Part shown: in pieces, positions 32,718 to 45,908 of the stretch | How positions within the stretch are numbered: the first letter of the stretch is position 1 | Layout: each line of letters opens with the position of its first letter | Assembly: GCF_963855985.1 (NCBI RefSeq) | Contig: NC_087097.1 | Coordinates: forward strand, 6,915,001-6,979,000 | From: Ostrinia nubilalis | Lineage: Eukaryota; Arthropoda; Insecta; Lepidoptera; Crambidae | DNA: 64,000 nt | Reading direction: 5' to 3' | Program-made: the position numbers and the translations under genes | The notes under the pieces: generated by a model | Databases searched by the model: none | What the model was told of the DNA's origin: nothing | What the model saw: only the letters and a program-made list of their open reading frames with translations

Positions 32718-35700
32718 CTGTAAATTAATGCAAATAATCAAAATAGGAATTAATTATGTAAACTACGAGTTACAGCATTGCATTTGCATAAAGTTCTGCC
32801 ATAAGTACTTACCACTGCAATGTTTCACGTGCGTTATTTTGAATGCACTTAAAGCTCCAATCAGCTCTCTTTGTTTGTTTTTCACATTCTCCTGTGTTCC
32901 GTATACCCTTTCTTTAATAGGATTGATCTCAGTCCTGTACATTTCGTTTACAAGGTCTTTATACCGGTATGTGTTAATAATAGGTTTGCGACAGAATGGA
33001 CACGCACGGATTGTAATGGTCTCCTTGTCGCCTTGCATGAGATTGTCAGCATCCTCTACTGCCATGATATGTGAGCAGTCTTGTAGTTGTATAAATCTGG
33101 AATGTAAAAAATTTTTTTCTTGAACGATTCTTGAATATTTTTACGACTTAATTTTTTTCACTTATAGCAAATAGTAATATAGCAAGTTTAAAATTAATAT
33201 GGTAATGTGAGTTACTTACTTGGCATCGTCATCGAAGTCATCGCCAAGGAAGTCCGTGGGGAACTCGTCGGGGCGACAGATTTTGCAAATGTCGGGACAG
33301 GGTTCGCCGCAGAGCCCGCGGCAAGGATGTCTGCACTTGAGGAGTTTGCCACAAGGTTCGTCGCAGGGCGGCCGGCTACATGGATCGCCACATAAATTTT
33401 CACAAGCACCATGTCTACATTGCCTTTTGCATTTTTCCTAGAAACAGAAAGAACACCACCTTTAACTTCTAGTAGGATTTAAAAAACTCAGGACAGAAAG
33501 TAACGAAGTCTTGTCGCTTAGCGTCTTATCGGATTTGGTGGCCGACCAATTGTTATGGTAGGGCTGATTCTTTACTCTAAATACATTATTTTTCGGAAGT
33601 TGACCTACCTTACACGGAACACATGGAGCCCCGCAGACGCCGGCGCACCGAGTATGTGGGCATCTCACTTCGCAACGTTTCTTGCACGGCGGGCACACTT
33701 GATTGCACGGCTCTTCACATCTGTAAGTATTTATGAAATGTATTATGCTGAATACAATAGGCATAAATTATTAGTTCAATATTTCATCTAAGATGGATTA
33801 GGTGTACATTTAAACAAAATACTCATAAGAACTAGATTATTATCTTCCTAAATTGCTGTCTACTACCTATGCACACGGTAGTTCCAACCCAATTGTGATG
33901 AACTTATAGACTTTAGTTTAGGTGCATAATATACCAACCCCAAGAGACCCATCCTTGTTCTAGAGCATTGGTTCCCAAACTTATTTGAGACGCGCCCCCT
34001 TTCGACCATACAAAAAATTCCGCGCCCCCTCTTCCAGTCAAGATTATTTATTGGTCGTATCGAACAGTCTGGAATGCATTCTCTCAGCGGTCGCAGGTTT
34101 TTTATACTTAAGTACACAGATGGCCCGCGCCCTCCTTTAAAGGTCTTAGCGCCTCCCCCGGGGGGCGCGCCCCCTAACAAGGCTGCCCCTGCGCGAAGCC
34201 ACAACAAGGGCTCCCGCGGAAGACCAGCTTCTTGACATGTCCTCACGAGCATGTCAGGATAAATGCTGAGCGGGAGCCTATTGACACAGTGGCTCACTAT
34301 TTTTTATATATTCGTTTTGTGTTGTTATTGTTTATATTTGTGCTTACTGTGTTCAATAAATTCTATTTCTTTCTTACTTTGGGAACCAATGTTCTAGAAT
34401 GTGGACTTACTGATGTCCGCAGATGATGTCGACGTGGCAGCGCTGCGTGCAGGGCGCGTGCAGGCGGCCCTGGCGGCAGCGCGCGCAGCTGCCGGCGCAC
34501 GCGTGGCCGCACGCCAGCTCGGACGTGCAAGGCGCGTTGCAGTGCTCCAGTACCAATTTTGAGTCAACTTTCCCATCTTTGACTGGATCAATAAATGTTT
34601 AACGCTTAAACACTTTGCACATTACAAAAAGGTTTGAAGATTTACATACTTGCGGACAAACGGTATAATTATGAAAATACCTACCTACTAAAACCTGTGG
34701 TAGGTAGGTACCATTTAGGGATCTGTTCTACAGCCTGCGCTAATATAAACTAGATAAAGCTAAGTACCTACATAGGTACCTATTTACAAAATTGACTACA
34801 CAGGTGTGATTTTTGAACTGCGAATTGGGTCTGATTATTATTTTAATAATTAGTTCAATAATTACCAGAAGTTTGCCAAACGTTGCAAGGCAACGCGACC
34901 TTGTGTCCGCAAAGACAGTTGAACTGCTTCGGAATGATTTCGGTGCACTTTTTGGCGTCACAGGGCTGGTCGCAGCGGCCGCGGCACGCGTGGCCGCAGG
35001 ACAGCTGTCTCTGGCAAGCCTCCCTGCACATCTCCCGGGTTACTTCAACCCTGCACTCGACCTCAACGGTATGTCCACATTCTGGTATTACTTTCTTAAC
35101 CTGCAAGTTAGACCAGTGCTATTTTACTAAGTAAGCGTCTGGTTTACCTACAGACCTATGCTGTTGAATAGGTTATAGCTGATTATTGTCATCATAAAGC
35201 TTATAATTTATTGCTACTAAGTACCTACACAGCTGATATCACTGTATCTGGTTCATTATGTTGTGTGTTTCTAGATATTACTTTTTAGACATACATAGGT
35301 ACCTACATAATTACCTCCTAAACCTCGAAAACTTTAATCATTGACTCCAAAGTTTTATAAAATATTACTAACCTTCTGGTCACAATCGCCACATTTCTCG
35401 TAGCACTTCTTCTTACAGAAATGTAAGCAAGGCAGAACGCGCGCGCAATTCTTCTTGCAAGCGTCCTCATCCACGTCTTTGCAACATGCGACGCGATCGG
35501 AATGTTTGCACTTCGATCTTTTCTTATTGACCTTGAAGCAGAAAAATATTGCAGATTCTTATTTAACTACTAAGTAGTGATTTCAGAAAGAGAAATATTT
35601 TTAATTAGAGAGTTTATCTTTTGAAATTAATTCGGGGATCTTTTCGAATCTGGGGTGAAAGATTTTACAACAACGGTTGTACGTGTCCCTTAGGTACTAC

Positions 35701-38700
35701 TTACGTGAAATAATGCGATGCTTACCTCAACATTGCAATTATCACATGGTTCGTGGCACAACTTGAGGCACTGATGATCACCTAAGTCGCCCACAAGGTT
35801 TGCCGTACAGCCTTTTTTCGATCGAGCGCAAGGTTTCACGCAGATATACTGATGGGAAAAAGGATTATTAAACAAAAATAGCTTGTTATATGTATACAGA
35901 CTGATTTAAATTGTATTCGAAAATTACCTCTCCAATTTTCTGCGCAATTTTCTTAACTTAAGTTTTCGTAAAGTATCATCATATGATGGTGAAAGTATCA
36001 GAAAATTAAAAAAAAATAGAAAATAAATCAGTAAAGTTGTTCACAAGTTATGACGCAACGCAACCAAGGGATATAATATAGAGATTCATTTATTTAAACA
36101 AAAAGGGGTACTTAAATTTCCAGTAATTGGACATAAAACCATAATAATAAAGGTTTCTTAACGGGAACACTGCGCAACTGATCGGTTGCATTAACCCTAA
36201 GGACTCTATCGGTTCTAACGACTGTGTGGTAGCGTCCAATACCTGGAAGTTTACCCTAAACGTAGGTTATATCTAAAAGAAGATATACGGACTTACCTTC
36301 TCGTGTTCGGGGTCATCGGTGACGTGGCAGGTGCGACGACACTGATGGCCGCACTTCTGCACGCGAGCCTCGCAGGGCACCAAACACTGCACCTTCTTTA
36401 TATCCATATGACACGGCTTCTTCGCCTGCAACCCAATCCACAAATTAATGTGATTTAACTTCCAATTTTAAAGTGCTTTGATTTTAAAACCTACGTAAAA
36501 ATAGCGATTAAATATTTACATCTTAAAATTGGTAATTTTGATTTGATGCGAAATAGGTAGAGGACCACCTTCTTAATTAGAAGATACATTAGAATGCATA
36601 CCAAAATTGAGCAGGATCACGGAAGATCATAGTGTTACCACTATGATGATGATCATTTTAGATTTGACTCGATCAAAAGTCATTAGCTTTTTTAATGCAA
36701 TACTCATAATAAAAAAATCACCTCATGGCCACAGTTGGGCAGCTGCACAGTGACTGTGGTATTGCACTTAACGGCAGGATCATTGGGTTCAAGGTGGCAA
36801 TGCACGGTTTGCTTGTGTCCACAGGGCAGTGTCTTCACCACTGGCTGTTTGCAAGGCCGACACTTGACTGCGCATTTCAGTGGACACACGTGACCTAGTT
36901 CGCAGATTATTCTGGAAAAAAAATACATTCATTTAAAACAAAATTTAACAGCATGACCTAATATCTCCGTGCACATAGTCACCTATTATGGAAACAAACC
37001 TTTCACAATCCAATGAACAATGTACATCGGTATGTCCTCGGTCATAAGCATGGCAGATGCGAGGACATCTGTGGCCACATTCTGGCAGGTTCTTGTTGCA
37101 CATTAGCCGGCATCCACCTTCGGGTACCTTTTCGAAGTCTTTCTCCGTTGAGATCTGATTAAAATTAAAAATATGAAACATAATGTAACGGTCTTTATAC
37201 GGCGTTCCATAACATGCACGATTAATAGAAATTTTCGTCTTCGGTTCGGTCTCCCTTGAATATTTTTCTCCATTTTGGATTACCGGAATACCTACCATGA
37301 AAATTATACAATCTGTATTATCGTGTTGTATTAAATCCTTTATCAGAGCCTTGTAAACAGGTTTTCAGTTTGGATTCGGGTGCAAACAGGACAGTCGTAA
37401 TTAGGAAAAATAGCATAATATATAGTTTCAGCATTTTTTGGATGATGTCTTAGTTAGATGGCTTTATTAATCTAAGCATAAAGTTACTTAGCGCGCTATA
37501 CATACTGTATAGCGATTTGGAAATTAAAACTGTCACCAAAGATACTTTGTCTAGGCTTGTTCTGTTTTAAGTAAAAAAGAGGAGGCTCTATGTTTAACAT
37601 TTACATAAATTACGTTTTACATTGGTTGGATTGGATTAAATTATTAAGAAACATAGGTACTTACAGTCGTAATTTGGTCTGGGTGGTTTTCACATTTCAG
37701 TTTGAGGCTGGTGCCTAGTAGACCATTTTTTTCCAGTGTTGTTGCAATCTTTGTCCATAAAGGAGAATTCGCTTTTAGGATGTCAATGTTTCCGAAAATG
37801 TAGAATCCTACAAAAACATAAGCTTATTTAAAATGCATTTCTATCACAAAATACCTAGTTATTTATTCTATAAATCTATAACTAAGTAACTATTTAGTTA
37901 AAGTAATTGCTGGATGTAAAAATGTAAATGAAAAACGAACCTTCTTTAGCTCTTGATAGTGCAACACAAATTCTGTTCTCTGTGCCAAGAAATCCAATTC
38001 TATTCTCGTCATTATTTCGCACTAACGATAAAAGAATGATTTTGGATTCTTCCCCTTGATAATTGTCAACAACTGTTATCTTCACTTTGTTCAGGAAAGC
38101 ATATTTTCCGCGTTGCTGTAATAAAAACAATAGAAATAAATCGTAGTGCCTATCCTATTTACATAGATAAAAGTAAACTCGGGTTATGATACAACTTTGT
38201 TGGGTGTTTTAAAATTGTGAAGTAAACATTTATATTGAAAAAGCTCCTCAGGTTTCGCAACATACTTTTCTCATATAAAACATCTGTCCAGAGTAGGCAC
38301 TCAGAATGGTGACATCTTCGGGCTCGTAGCCTTGCTGCATCAGGTAGTTAGCTACGCCCAGGGTCAAGTCAGCTTCTTTTTGATTCGATCGGCTGGAGCT
38401 GTCATCTACTGCCTGAAAATACATCCGATGGGATAGTATCATGTGCGTCGTAGGACGCAGGAAAATGGGGGAATGGATTACTTTCTTTAAATAATAATAA
38501 TTATTAAGCCTATTAATTTGCAGTTAGGTAGGTAATGTTTGTCACTGGTAGATGGTAGATAGATTTTCTGCTGATCGTTAGCTATTGCAAGTAATGTATG
38601 TGTTAGTAGTAAGACCGATGAAGATTGAGTCTCTTGTGACCGTCCCTACACACTTACTTCTTCTTTAAAGTTATGCGAGTAGAAGAACATATTGGCAGTG

Positions 38701-41700
38701 ATCCCTCGCACGTGTGGGAAAGCCTCGACCGATGGGTGGTTAGCCAAGTCGGGGTAAATGTGCGGCGAAATGAGAGCCGCGATCTCGGGCCGCATGCGGT
38801 GCTGGACGCTCAGTCGCCGGCTGTGCATGTTGTTCCAGATCATTCGTTCAAACAATGACACTTCGATGTCGTAGTGCTTCGCTAACTTCATATACGCTGC
38901 CGAGGGACGCAGCTGTTGGTGATCACCTACGGACAAAATTCATAACGACAGATTTAGCGGAACAGATTCTTAATTTTCTAGACATTAGGTAAATATCCAA
39001 ATTATTCCAGGCAATTACAATTAGGTTGATTTTATAGATAGGTAACATTACTTATTGGGTTTGTACGGCCAAATCTAGATAACTATTTAAAACAAATGTG
39101 GCCTAAATGGCCTAATTACCTATATATAACAATATTTACCTATGAGTATAAGGTGCTCGCAATCCTTCGTCAAGGAGGTGACGATATGCTGTTCTAAAAC
39201 TTCTGCAGCTTCTTCCACGATAACTGTGAATTATGAGAAAAAGAAAACCATAATGTTATTGTTTTGTTATACATAACGTTATATGATTTTACATCATTTT
39301 TTTGTGAAGACTGTCTGTGCTCTTGTTGTTAGTCTATGTTCACGGAGGCACATGCCTCGTAGAACTGAAGGTCGTTAGGACAGAAAAGTTTTCGAGTGGC
39401 GACTACATACTGGAAGATGAAATGTAGGCGATCTAGCGAAGGTCGCGGGATACACACTGATGGAGCAGGACTGACGGTTGTGAAGATCCTTAGCAGAGGC
39501 CTTTGTCTAGTTGTGGATCTTTTCAGGACGCATAAGTCGCAAATATATTGATGGCATAAGGATTTTCATAATTTGTAATTTGAATTTATGAAAAGGCAGT
39601 TCTACAAGAGAAGTGGTACTTTTATACTTAATCATTAAAATACGATTCCCCACAAACAAACTGCCTATCGGAGCCTGAATTTATTCTGAATACCTACTAA
39701 ATTGCCTTCGTTATTTCCAAAAGTTCAAACGGTGCTGTACTTATCTCTAGCGCGAAAAACTTTCGATTTCGAATCGTTAATCAACAAAAATCGATACCCA
39801 GCCTTCGAATTCAACGATAATGTGACGATCTCGATTGTCAAAATAGTTTCGTGCTACCATTTCTCATACTAAGTTAACTTTACGATTTACGTCACATTCA
39901 CGGGGCGCTGTTTAAGTTTTCAAACTAAAAAACGATTCGATGTTGAACGTTTTTCGTGCTAGAGATACTATTATATCTTAAAATGACTGACCTATAGGGG
40001 GTGCAAGAGCTGTTAGTAATTTTCTTAACCGAGCAGCACCACTTGTTGTCATGCCGACTACTTTGACGCCACGAAGCATAACAAGGTCTAAATTCATCCT
40101 TGCCTCTTCGTATGCTACTGAGGCAGCCTCCATTTCCGCCTGAAATCCAACAATTGTTACTAAATAGGGTTAAATTTGTATGGGTTTAAGCTTCCCTTCT
40201 ATGATCTGAGGTTTAAGCCTAGGTTGTGAAAGTTAGTCGGGCCACGGGAAAAAACTACAAAATTTGCGGTACTTAGTTACAACGTTGTAAGTACGTCGAC
40301 TACCACGAATATTTGGCACTAGTGTTAATGTTATCTACCTACTGAATTATAATTATGTAGGGCAAGAATATGCTCACACAGCGAGTTAGAGTCTTTGCAG
40401 TCACATTATGTCACTAATTGTACTTACATGCAATGGCGCGATTAGTTCTCCAATTTGATTTATAGCTGTGTTGGCCCAAGTGAAGTAGACGGACCATCGA
40501 TCTAAATTTGATAATACTCTTAAATTTTCTCCTGGTCTTACTGTACGCGGTACCCCTCGAACCCGGTATCTTTCTCGCATTTCCTGCAAAAATACTTATG
40601 TTTTGAAATACTATATTTACCTATTATATTATTTATTAAAAATCATATAAGGCTATTAAACGTACCATAAACACAGTTTTCAATCTGTAAATATTACACA
40701 TATCGATTTCCAGCCGTTGCCTCAGTTGTATATTTTCAGTTACCTTGTACATTTGTTTCCATTGTTGTATTTTTAGTTCAGCATCATTCAACATGAATGA
40801 AGTTTTCACATCGACACCATTTATATCGATTTCTTTTAAAAGATCGTCAAAGATTGTTTCAGTTCTTTCATTCATTTCCTCTTCGAAATTGGCTGGTGTA
40901 TGTACAAATACTTCGTTTTCTTGGAAGATTTTTTCCAAAATAACTGCATTATCATCATCACAAGTTGCATTTTCAAATAACCAATTCATCAGCACGTCGT
41001 TATCAGTTCTATTTCTGTGACCCTCGTAATAAATTCTTAATTGCTCTACTTCTGGAACGTATTGTGACATACTATCGAACGTTAATATACCGTTGCTCAG
41101 GGAATCGATTTGTTTCTGAGCTCCTAGTAGTTTCGACATAATTAACTTCAAGTTACGCTTTTCGTTTTGGAACAAGTTAGTAGCTTGGCATGGTTTTTTT
41201 GTTCGCCGAAGATTGTTAAGTGATATTTTTTCCATCGCTTCATTTTTTGATTGACCTCCAATACGAACAATCGAATCTGTTACTTTCAGAATATGTTCCA
41301 GGAATTGATCTAATGCATGGTTTGTATAGCATATAACCAGCATCAGGCAGAACCTGCGGTCAGTCTGAAGATTTTCAAGCAAAGTCTGTGCTACTTTAAC
41401 ACCCAAGTAGGTTTTTCCAGTACCTGGAGGACCCTGAATCACCGCAAACTCATGCGTAAGGGCAAGCTTATAAGCTTCGTACTGGCTTTCATTCAAACCT
41501 AAATCTTCTTGAGTAGGCCAAGTGTTATCTTGTAAAACTCTAAATTTTGTGCTTAGTGACAGCTGAGTTTCTACTTCGTATATAGAATCTTTAAGTTGTA
41601 AATATTTTGGCGGGTAAGGTATTGGCTGCAATAATTAAAAAAGTATATTCAATAAATAAAATGTAAATAGGTAAGTAATTATTTCAGTTAAGGTAACTAC

Positions 41701-44700
41701 TGTACTTACATCTACTTTCACGACATACTTGCTCATAGCTACGTGTTGCGCAAAGTTAGGGTCTTGTAATGCTTTTAAAACATGTAAATATGGTTCAAAA
41801 TAAACCTCACTCTCAATCATAACATACGGATCATCGGTTTTGTTTATGTTGTCGGTCGTGAGTAAATTTCTATTTTCGACAATTGAAATTGGAATCTGAA
41901 ATAAACACAAACTTAGGTATAGGTAGGTATTAATATTATGCCGTCAACACATTGTCATTAACATAAAATAGCCGTACCTACCTACTGCAACTATAGGTAG
42001 AAGTAATTTGTAGCATTACTTTTTAAAGTTGAAGAAAAGAAAAAAAAACTCACCTTTCCTTCAGAGAGACACTTTACATCCCGATCTAAAATTGTGGCGA
42101 CAATGAAAGTAGCGCAGTTATCCTTTGTGAATAACAAAAGTGATCCGAATATGAATCGCTTACTATAGGCCCAATTTATTCTCTTCTGTTTCTTAACCGT
42201 GCTTTCATCTAGTTGTATCATCATTCCAGCTTTAGTAGCCGAGATATACGGTCCAATGAATTTTACGTTGCGGTATACCCTGAGACAGTTCGTAAAAGTA
42301 GGTACTCATAAAATGTTTGATACATAATATTTTAAATGAGAATTCTGAAGTTTCTCGCGATTCTTTACTTACCGTATATTATCATATCGCTTTTGATTTG
42401 GATCGTTTGTGTATTGCACTGTAACAAAAAAATGATTTTTTAGATATCAGTTTTTGTTAACTTCAAGTAGCAGCAGAGTCCTTTATCCACCATCAGATGA
42501 TGACATGAAGATGACATATGTATAAAAATTTCGGATTTGGTGATTATGATAAAAATTCCCTTAGGTACGTACCGAGTTCGTCGCGGAGCGGTCCGAAGCA
42601 GTCCTCGCGTAAGAGGCGGAACTGCACGTGGTAACCGAACTTAGATGTATTTAAGAGCTTAGTACCTACCTACATGAAAAAGAGTTACGCACGTACTGAG
42701 TCCGTCCCGGAGCGGTCCGAAGCAGTCCTCGCGTAAGAGGCGGAACTGCACGTGCTAACCGAACTTAGATGTATTTAAGAGCTTAGTATAAAATGAAGAA
42801 GAGTTATGCACGTACTGTGTCCGTCCCGGAGCGGTCCGAAGCAGTCCTCGCGTAAGAGGCGGAACTGCACGTGGTAACCGAACTTAGATGTATTTAGTAT
42901 AATATTAAGAAGAGTTACTATCCGTTCGCGATAAGTTTGCCGCTGGCGATATGACGTCACTCGAAGAGAAGCGTCTTTAACTATAGCAAACTATGTTAAA
43001 AATATTTTTTATTTATTAATATTGATAAAAATTGTGTATTTGCGTAAATTATGACACATTAATTGTGTTTAATCGCGGTTGGGAGAGGGGACGCGCATTC
43101 CACGGACCGGCAAACTTAGCGCGAACGGGTAGTATGCACGTACTGAGTCCGTCCCGGAGCGGTCCGAAGCAGTCCTCGCGTAAGAGGCGGAACTGCACGT
43201 CGAGGTAGTGGTCGACGTCCCGGTACCCGCCGCGGACCACGTTGGCGCGCACGAAGGCCGGCTTGTCCAGCAAGTCTTCGCGGGTCGGTATCACGCTCAG
43301 CTGCCTGAAGTCCTCAGGGGGCTCGTCTGCGTGACCATCTTGAGCTATCTCTTTAGTACCCTTTTTCTCTTCCTAAAATAATTAACAACTCAATACGGTA
43401 CACAGTAAGCGCTATTATAATAAATAAATTAAATCGCATGATGCTCGAAGAAGCTTAGTTAGCTCGGTCTGCTCTGCAGGAGCAGGCAAATAGGGCGTTT
43501 GGTGAGGCGGCCTGGGGAGGCCTGTATGTCTATTGGTCTCTTACGACATCCACAGCTTCGTTAAATATACCTAATTTAATTACAGTTTGCTTTAGGTTTT
43601 GAGTCTTTTTTTTGTTGTGTAATTTTTTTTATTAGTTATTTAATAAGTAATAATAAGTTAGTTAAGTAGGTACATAGTTTAGTAAACACGCAACATAACT
43701 TCTTAGCTACTTACCTCTTTGTTCTTCTCTACAGTTGTTAGACTCTCTCTTAAATCAAGAAGTCTTTTATTATTTCTCTCTGATAGAATGAAGCCGTGTC
43801 TTTCTTTTAAATTTTCCAGACAGCTTTTTGATGTCCCTTCAATTAGAGATCTTAATTTTTGCAAAGCGATTGACGGCACCTTTTTTACAATGCATTCGCA
43901 AAATGTTATCAGGTTGTTCCAGAAATCATCTTGATTGTTCCAGTAAAAGCGATTTCTCCTTCTGATATGCTCGTCACTGTACGGCATATTAATTAGATAA
44001 TCTCTAAGGTACATCACAAACTGAGAGTGACAAACGTCTAACAGTATTCTCAACTTTAATTCATCAAATGAGGACATACTAATCTTTGCCAGGACTTGGA
44101 CAGTTAGCACGAACACATCAGCGTCTACTGTCTTTGTTATAAGATTGTCAAATGACTCTTTTCTTTCATTTATTTTGGCAATGATGTCCACAGGGTCAGC
44201 CATAGCAATTTCTTCTAAAGTTTTAAACCCCATGACCCTAGTATTGTTATTTGGCCTCCTATTCCTTTGCCAATTGTTCATGTTGTCGTAGTTTCGGTTG
44301 TTTTGTTGATTCAGGTAGTCTTGATTGGGTCTCGCGTTGGATGCATGTCCTCTATTACGATTGATATTACCTGGAAAAATAATATTTCTACTTAGGTTCG
44401 TCTTATTGACAGTGTCAGTGTCACTCTCACGATTAAGACGAATCTAACGACACCTCTCACGCTAAAATCGGTCAAGCCGTTTAGGCTGTAGGCCGTGCCA
44501 AAGAAATATACATACCTACATACACTCGAAAAACATAACCCTCCTTCTGGCGCAGTCGGGTAAAAATAAACTGCCAAACGTTACATACCTAAGTCGGCCT
44601 GCGCAATTCTCTGAAGCAGTGATGGTTGTTGGCGTTGTTGCGCATCACGCATACGATCGTTGTTGTATGGAGGGCCATGATTATGATGCCCCCGGCCAAA

Positions 44701-45395
44701 ACCACGACCACGGCCACGGCCACGATCACGCATCTGGGGAGGTCGGTACGGCTGCCCTTGAAGACGAGGACCTGCAGAAGCACATTAATGTTACTACCAC
44801 CGGGTGGCACCGTATACAATGGTCGCCCAGCCGCAAATGACACGAAATATTCTAAATCATTGGTTCCCAAAGTGGGGGGCGCGCCCCCTAGAAGTTCAAC
44901 TAGGCGCAAAGAACTTTAAAGGGGGGCGCGGGCCATTTGTGTACCTACCTACATAAGTAGGTATAAAAAACCTGCGACTGCTGAGAGAATGCATTCCAGA
45001 CTGCCTGATACGACCAATAAAATTAAATAATCTTGACTGGAGGATGGGGGGCGCGCAATTTTTTGTATGGTCGAAAGGGGGCGCGTCTCAAATAAGTTTG
45101 GGAACCAATGTTCTAAATATTCATGAAAAATTATCGAGAAAAAGCCTTACAAGCTTTGCATAGTTTGGCTCTAGAGGCGCAGTTTAAAATATCCAGGATA
45201 CCTATTTATTTAATTATTTTTCAACCATTTAGTATACCTACCTAACTTACTTACATAATTTTTTGAAGTCGGTTTATTGAGACTATTAATTGAATAAAAC
45301 CCGTTATCTCATTTACATGGATTTTCAGTTATTTTAACTTTAAAACTTTAAATTAGGTAGGTACCTGTATCAGGATCTAGTTGTCCGTCGTCCAT
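31975..45395 (-). CDS. ZNFX1: ZNFX1, NFX1-type zinc finger and SF1 RNA helicase protein (26 coding exons)
   Basis: ZNFX1 acts in antiviral RNA sensing in vertebrates and in small-RNA inheritance in nematodes. Exons: 45395-45365, 44771-44589, 44370-43715, 43372-43144, 42418-42373, 42279-42054, 41895-41710, 41625-40666, 40583-40428, 40139-39992, 39223-39140, 38926-38658, 38412-38266, 38115-37941, 37807-37665, 37154-37000, 36911-36722, 36425-36297, 35848-35726, 35531-35373, 35100-34866, 34582-34411, 33720-33609, 33437-33220, 33096-32813, 32717-31975. Every junction keeps frame; 6159 nt give 2052 residues (human about 1900). Domains: RG-rich 1-70, armadillo-like helical region ~75-290, SF1 helicase ~520-1165, NFX1 fingers ~1214-1800, RZ finger ~1980. 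Exon 4 is followed by three partial copies of its own 3' end with donors, so the exact exon 4/5 junction is ambiguous. Confidence 0.93.
32813..37154 (-). CDS. ZNFX1: ZNFX1 exons 16-25: NFX1-type zinc-finger array
   Basis: Ten small exons encode repeated Cys/His units of the NFX1 type, such as [19 protein letters not shown], [33 protein letters not shown] and [26 protein letters not shown] motif follows in exon 25, after [10 protein letters not shown]. Intron phases alternate but stay consistent. The acceptor of exon 20 ends AAG, the only non-CAG/TAG acceptor in the gene. Introns contain a hAT-type insertion (33966-34391) and no other genes. Confidence 0.9.
33966..34391. mobile_element. hAT-type non-autonomous element in ZNFX1 intron 22
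   Basis: The termini cattggttcccaaact and gggaaccaatg are inverted, with 8-bp target duplications TTCTAGAG/TTCTAGAA (33958-33965 and 34392-34399). The interior has GC-rich ggggcgcg blocks shared with the copy at 44858-45110. No transposase. Confidence 0.85.
37941..41625 (-). CDS. ZNFX1: ZNFX1 exons 8-14: SF1 helicase domain
   Basis: Helicase motifs occur in order across the exons. [13 protein letters not shown] (Q motif) and [13 protein letters not shown] (Walker A) are in exon 8 (41625-40666). [14 protein letters not shown] (motif II, DEAA type) is in exon 11, [10 protein letters not shown] (III) spans exons 11/12 and QHRMRPEI is in exon 12. [11 protein letters not shown] is in exon 13, and [14 protein letters not shown] plus [12 protein letters not shown] (V/VI) are in exon 14. 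This is the Upf1-like SF1 arrangement of ZNFX1. All catalytic motifs look intact. Confidence 0.94.
39224..39991. other. ZNFX1 intron 10 with repeat remnants
   Basis: The intron carries a degraded RTE-type 3' end (39428-39522, ggcgatctagcgaaggtcgc and following) and a MITE-like element (39743-39966) with inverted ends atctctagcgcgaaaaac and gtttttcgtgctagagat, related to 229-467 in the DNMT1 locus. Nothing else recognised. Confidence 0.65.
39743..39966. repeat. MITE-like element, second copy
   Basis: It has 18-bp nearly perfect inverted ends, and an interior similar to 229-467 (cgataatgtgacgatc; ctcatactaagttaacttta). Confidence 0.68.
42567..42890 (-). repeat. Three tandem partial copies of ZNFX1 exon 4 3' end with splice donor
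   Basis: Copies end with donors at 42567-42573, 42691-42697 and 42810-42816, spaced 124 and 119 bp. The authentic exon donor is at 43144, with a MITE inserted between copies 3 and 4. Each carries the exon segment from GTGCAGTTCCGCC to the donor ([14 protein letters not shown]) plus ~60 bp of intron (acatctaagttcggtt). The donor copies keep the same phase. The leftmost reads DELG before the donor, the others DGL or DGH. Confidence 0.92.
42918..43132. mobile_element. TA-flanked MITE inside the ZNFX1 exon-end array
   Basis: The ends CTATCCGTTCGCGATAAGTT and the complement of CTACCCGTTCGCGCTAAGTT are ~26-bp inverted repeats, flanked by TA on both sides (42916-42917, 43133-43134). This suggests Tc1/mariner-type mobilisation. 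It accounts for the larger spacing between copies 3 and 4. Confidence 0.75.
43715..45395 (-). CDS. ZNFX1: ZNFX1 exons 1-3 (N-terminus)
   Basis: Exon 1 encodes only [10 protein letters not shown] plus one base. Exon 2 is RG-rich ([19 protein letters not shown]), a likely RNA-binding low-complexity segment. Exon 3 starts with an Asn-rich stretch and then the conserved helical region beginning [13 protein letters not shown], equivalent to the ZNFX1 armadillo-like domain. The first ATG (45395) has a purine at -3. A hAT-type element (44858-45110) sits in intron 1. Confidence 0.85.
44858..45110. mobile_element. hAT-type non-autonomous element in ZNFX1 intron 1
   Basis: It has the same termini as 33966-34391 (cattggttcccaaagt, gggaaccaatg) and an 8-bp target duplication TTCTAAAT (44850-44857, 45111-45118). 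It is inserted in the opposite orientation and is internally deleted relative to the first copy. Confidence 0.85.
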
Positions 45396-45908
45396 CGTTT
45401 AACAATGGAATCTGAAAAACAAAATTACCGTTTTTACATGTATAACGTATTATAGATACTTTAATTTTATTACATGTTTGAAATAATTTACATTATAACC
45501 TAATCAACTTTTCAATTTAATGTTATCAAGTTAATAACCTAGATACTTTCCAGGACCTTTTATCGTCTCGATATTTATCTATAAACAAATTAACAACGTG
45601 ATAATGATAAGAAACACTAACGCACTAACATATTACAATTGCAAGGAATTTTGTCAACCAGACAGAGCGGTACATTACGCACCAAGTTGGGTCGACTGCG
45701 ATGCTGCGATATGCGCAAGGTCATGGATTGAAGACTAGGGTATTCCCCGCGTACCAACACATAGGCAACTAACACAAACGTACCAAATCGCATCGCAACA
45801 TTTAGGTACTATGTCTGTGCTACTAACTAAAATAAAAGATATTAAAATATTTCGGCATATCTACGTAGGTATTTGTCGACAATTAATAAGCAGCAGGGCA
45901 GTGGGTAG
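45396..45908. other. ZNFX1 upstream region
   Basis: The presumed promoter and 5'UTR. No distinct regulatory motif was recognised; AT-rich with many taggta-type short repeats. Confidence 0.5.
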
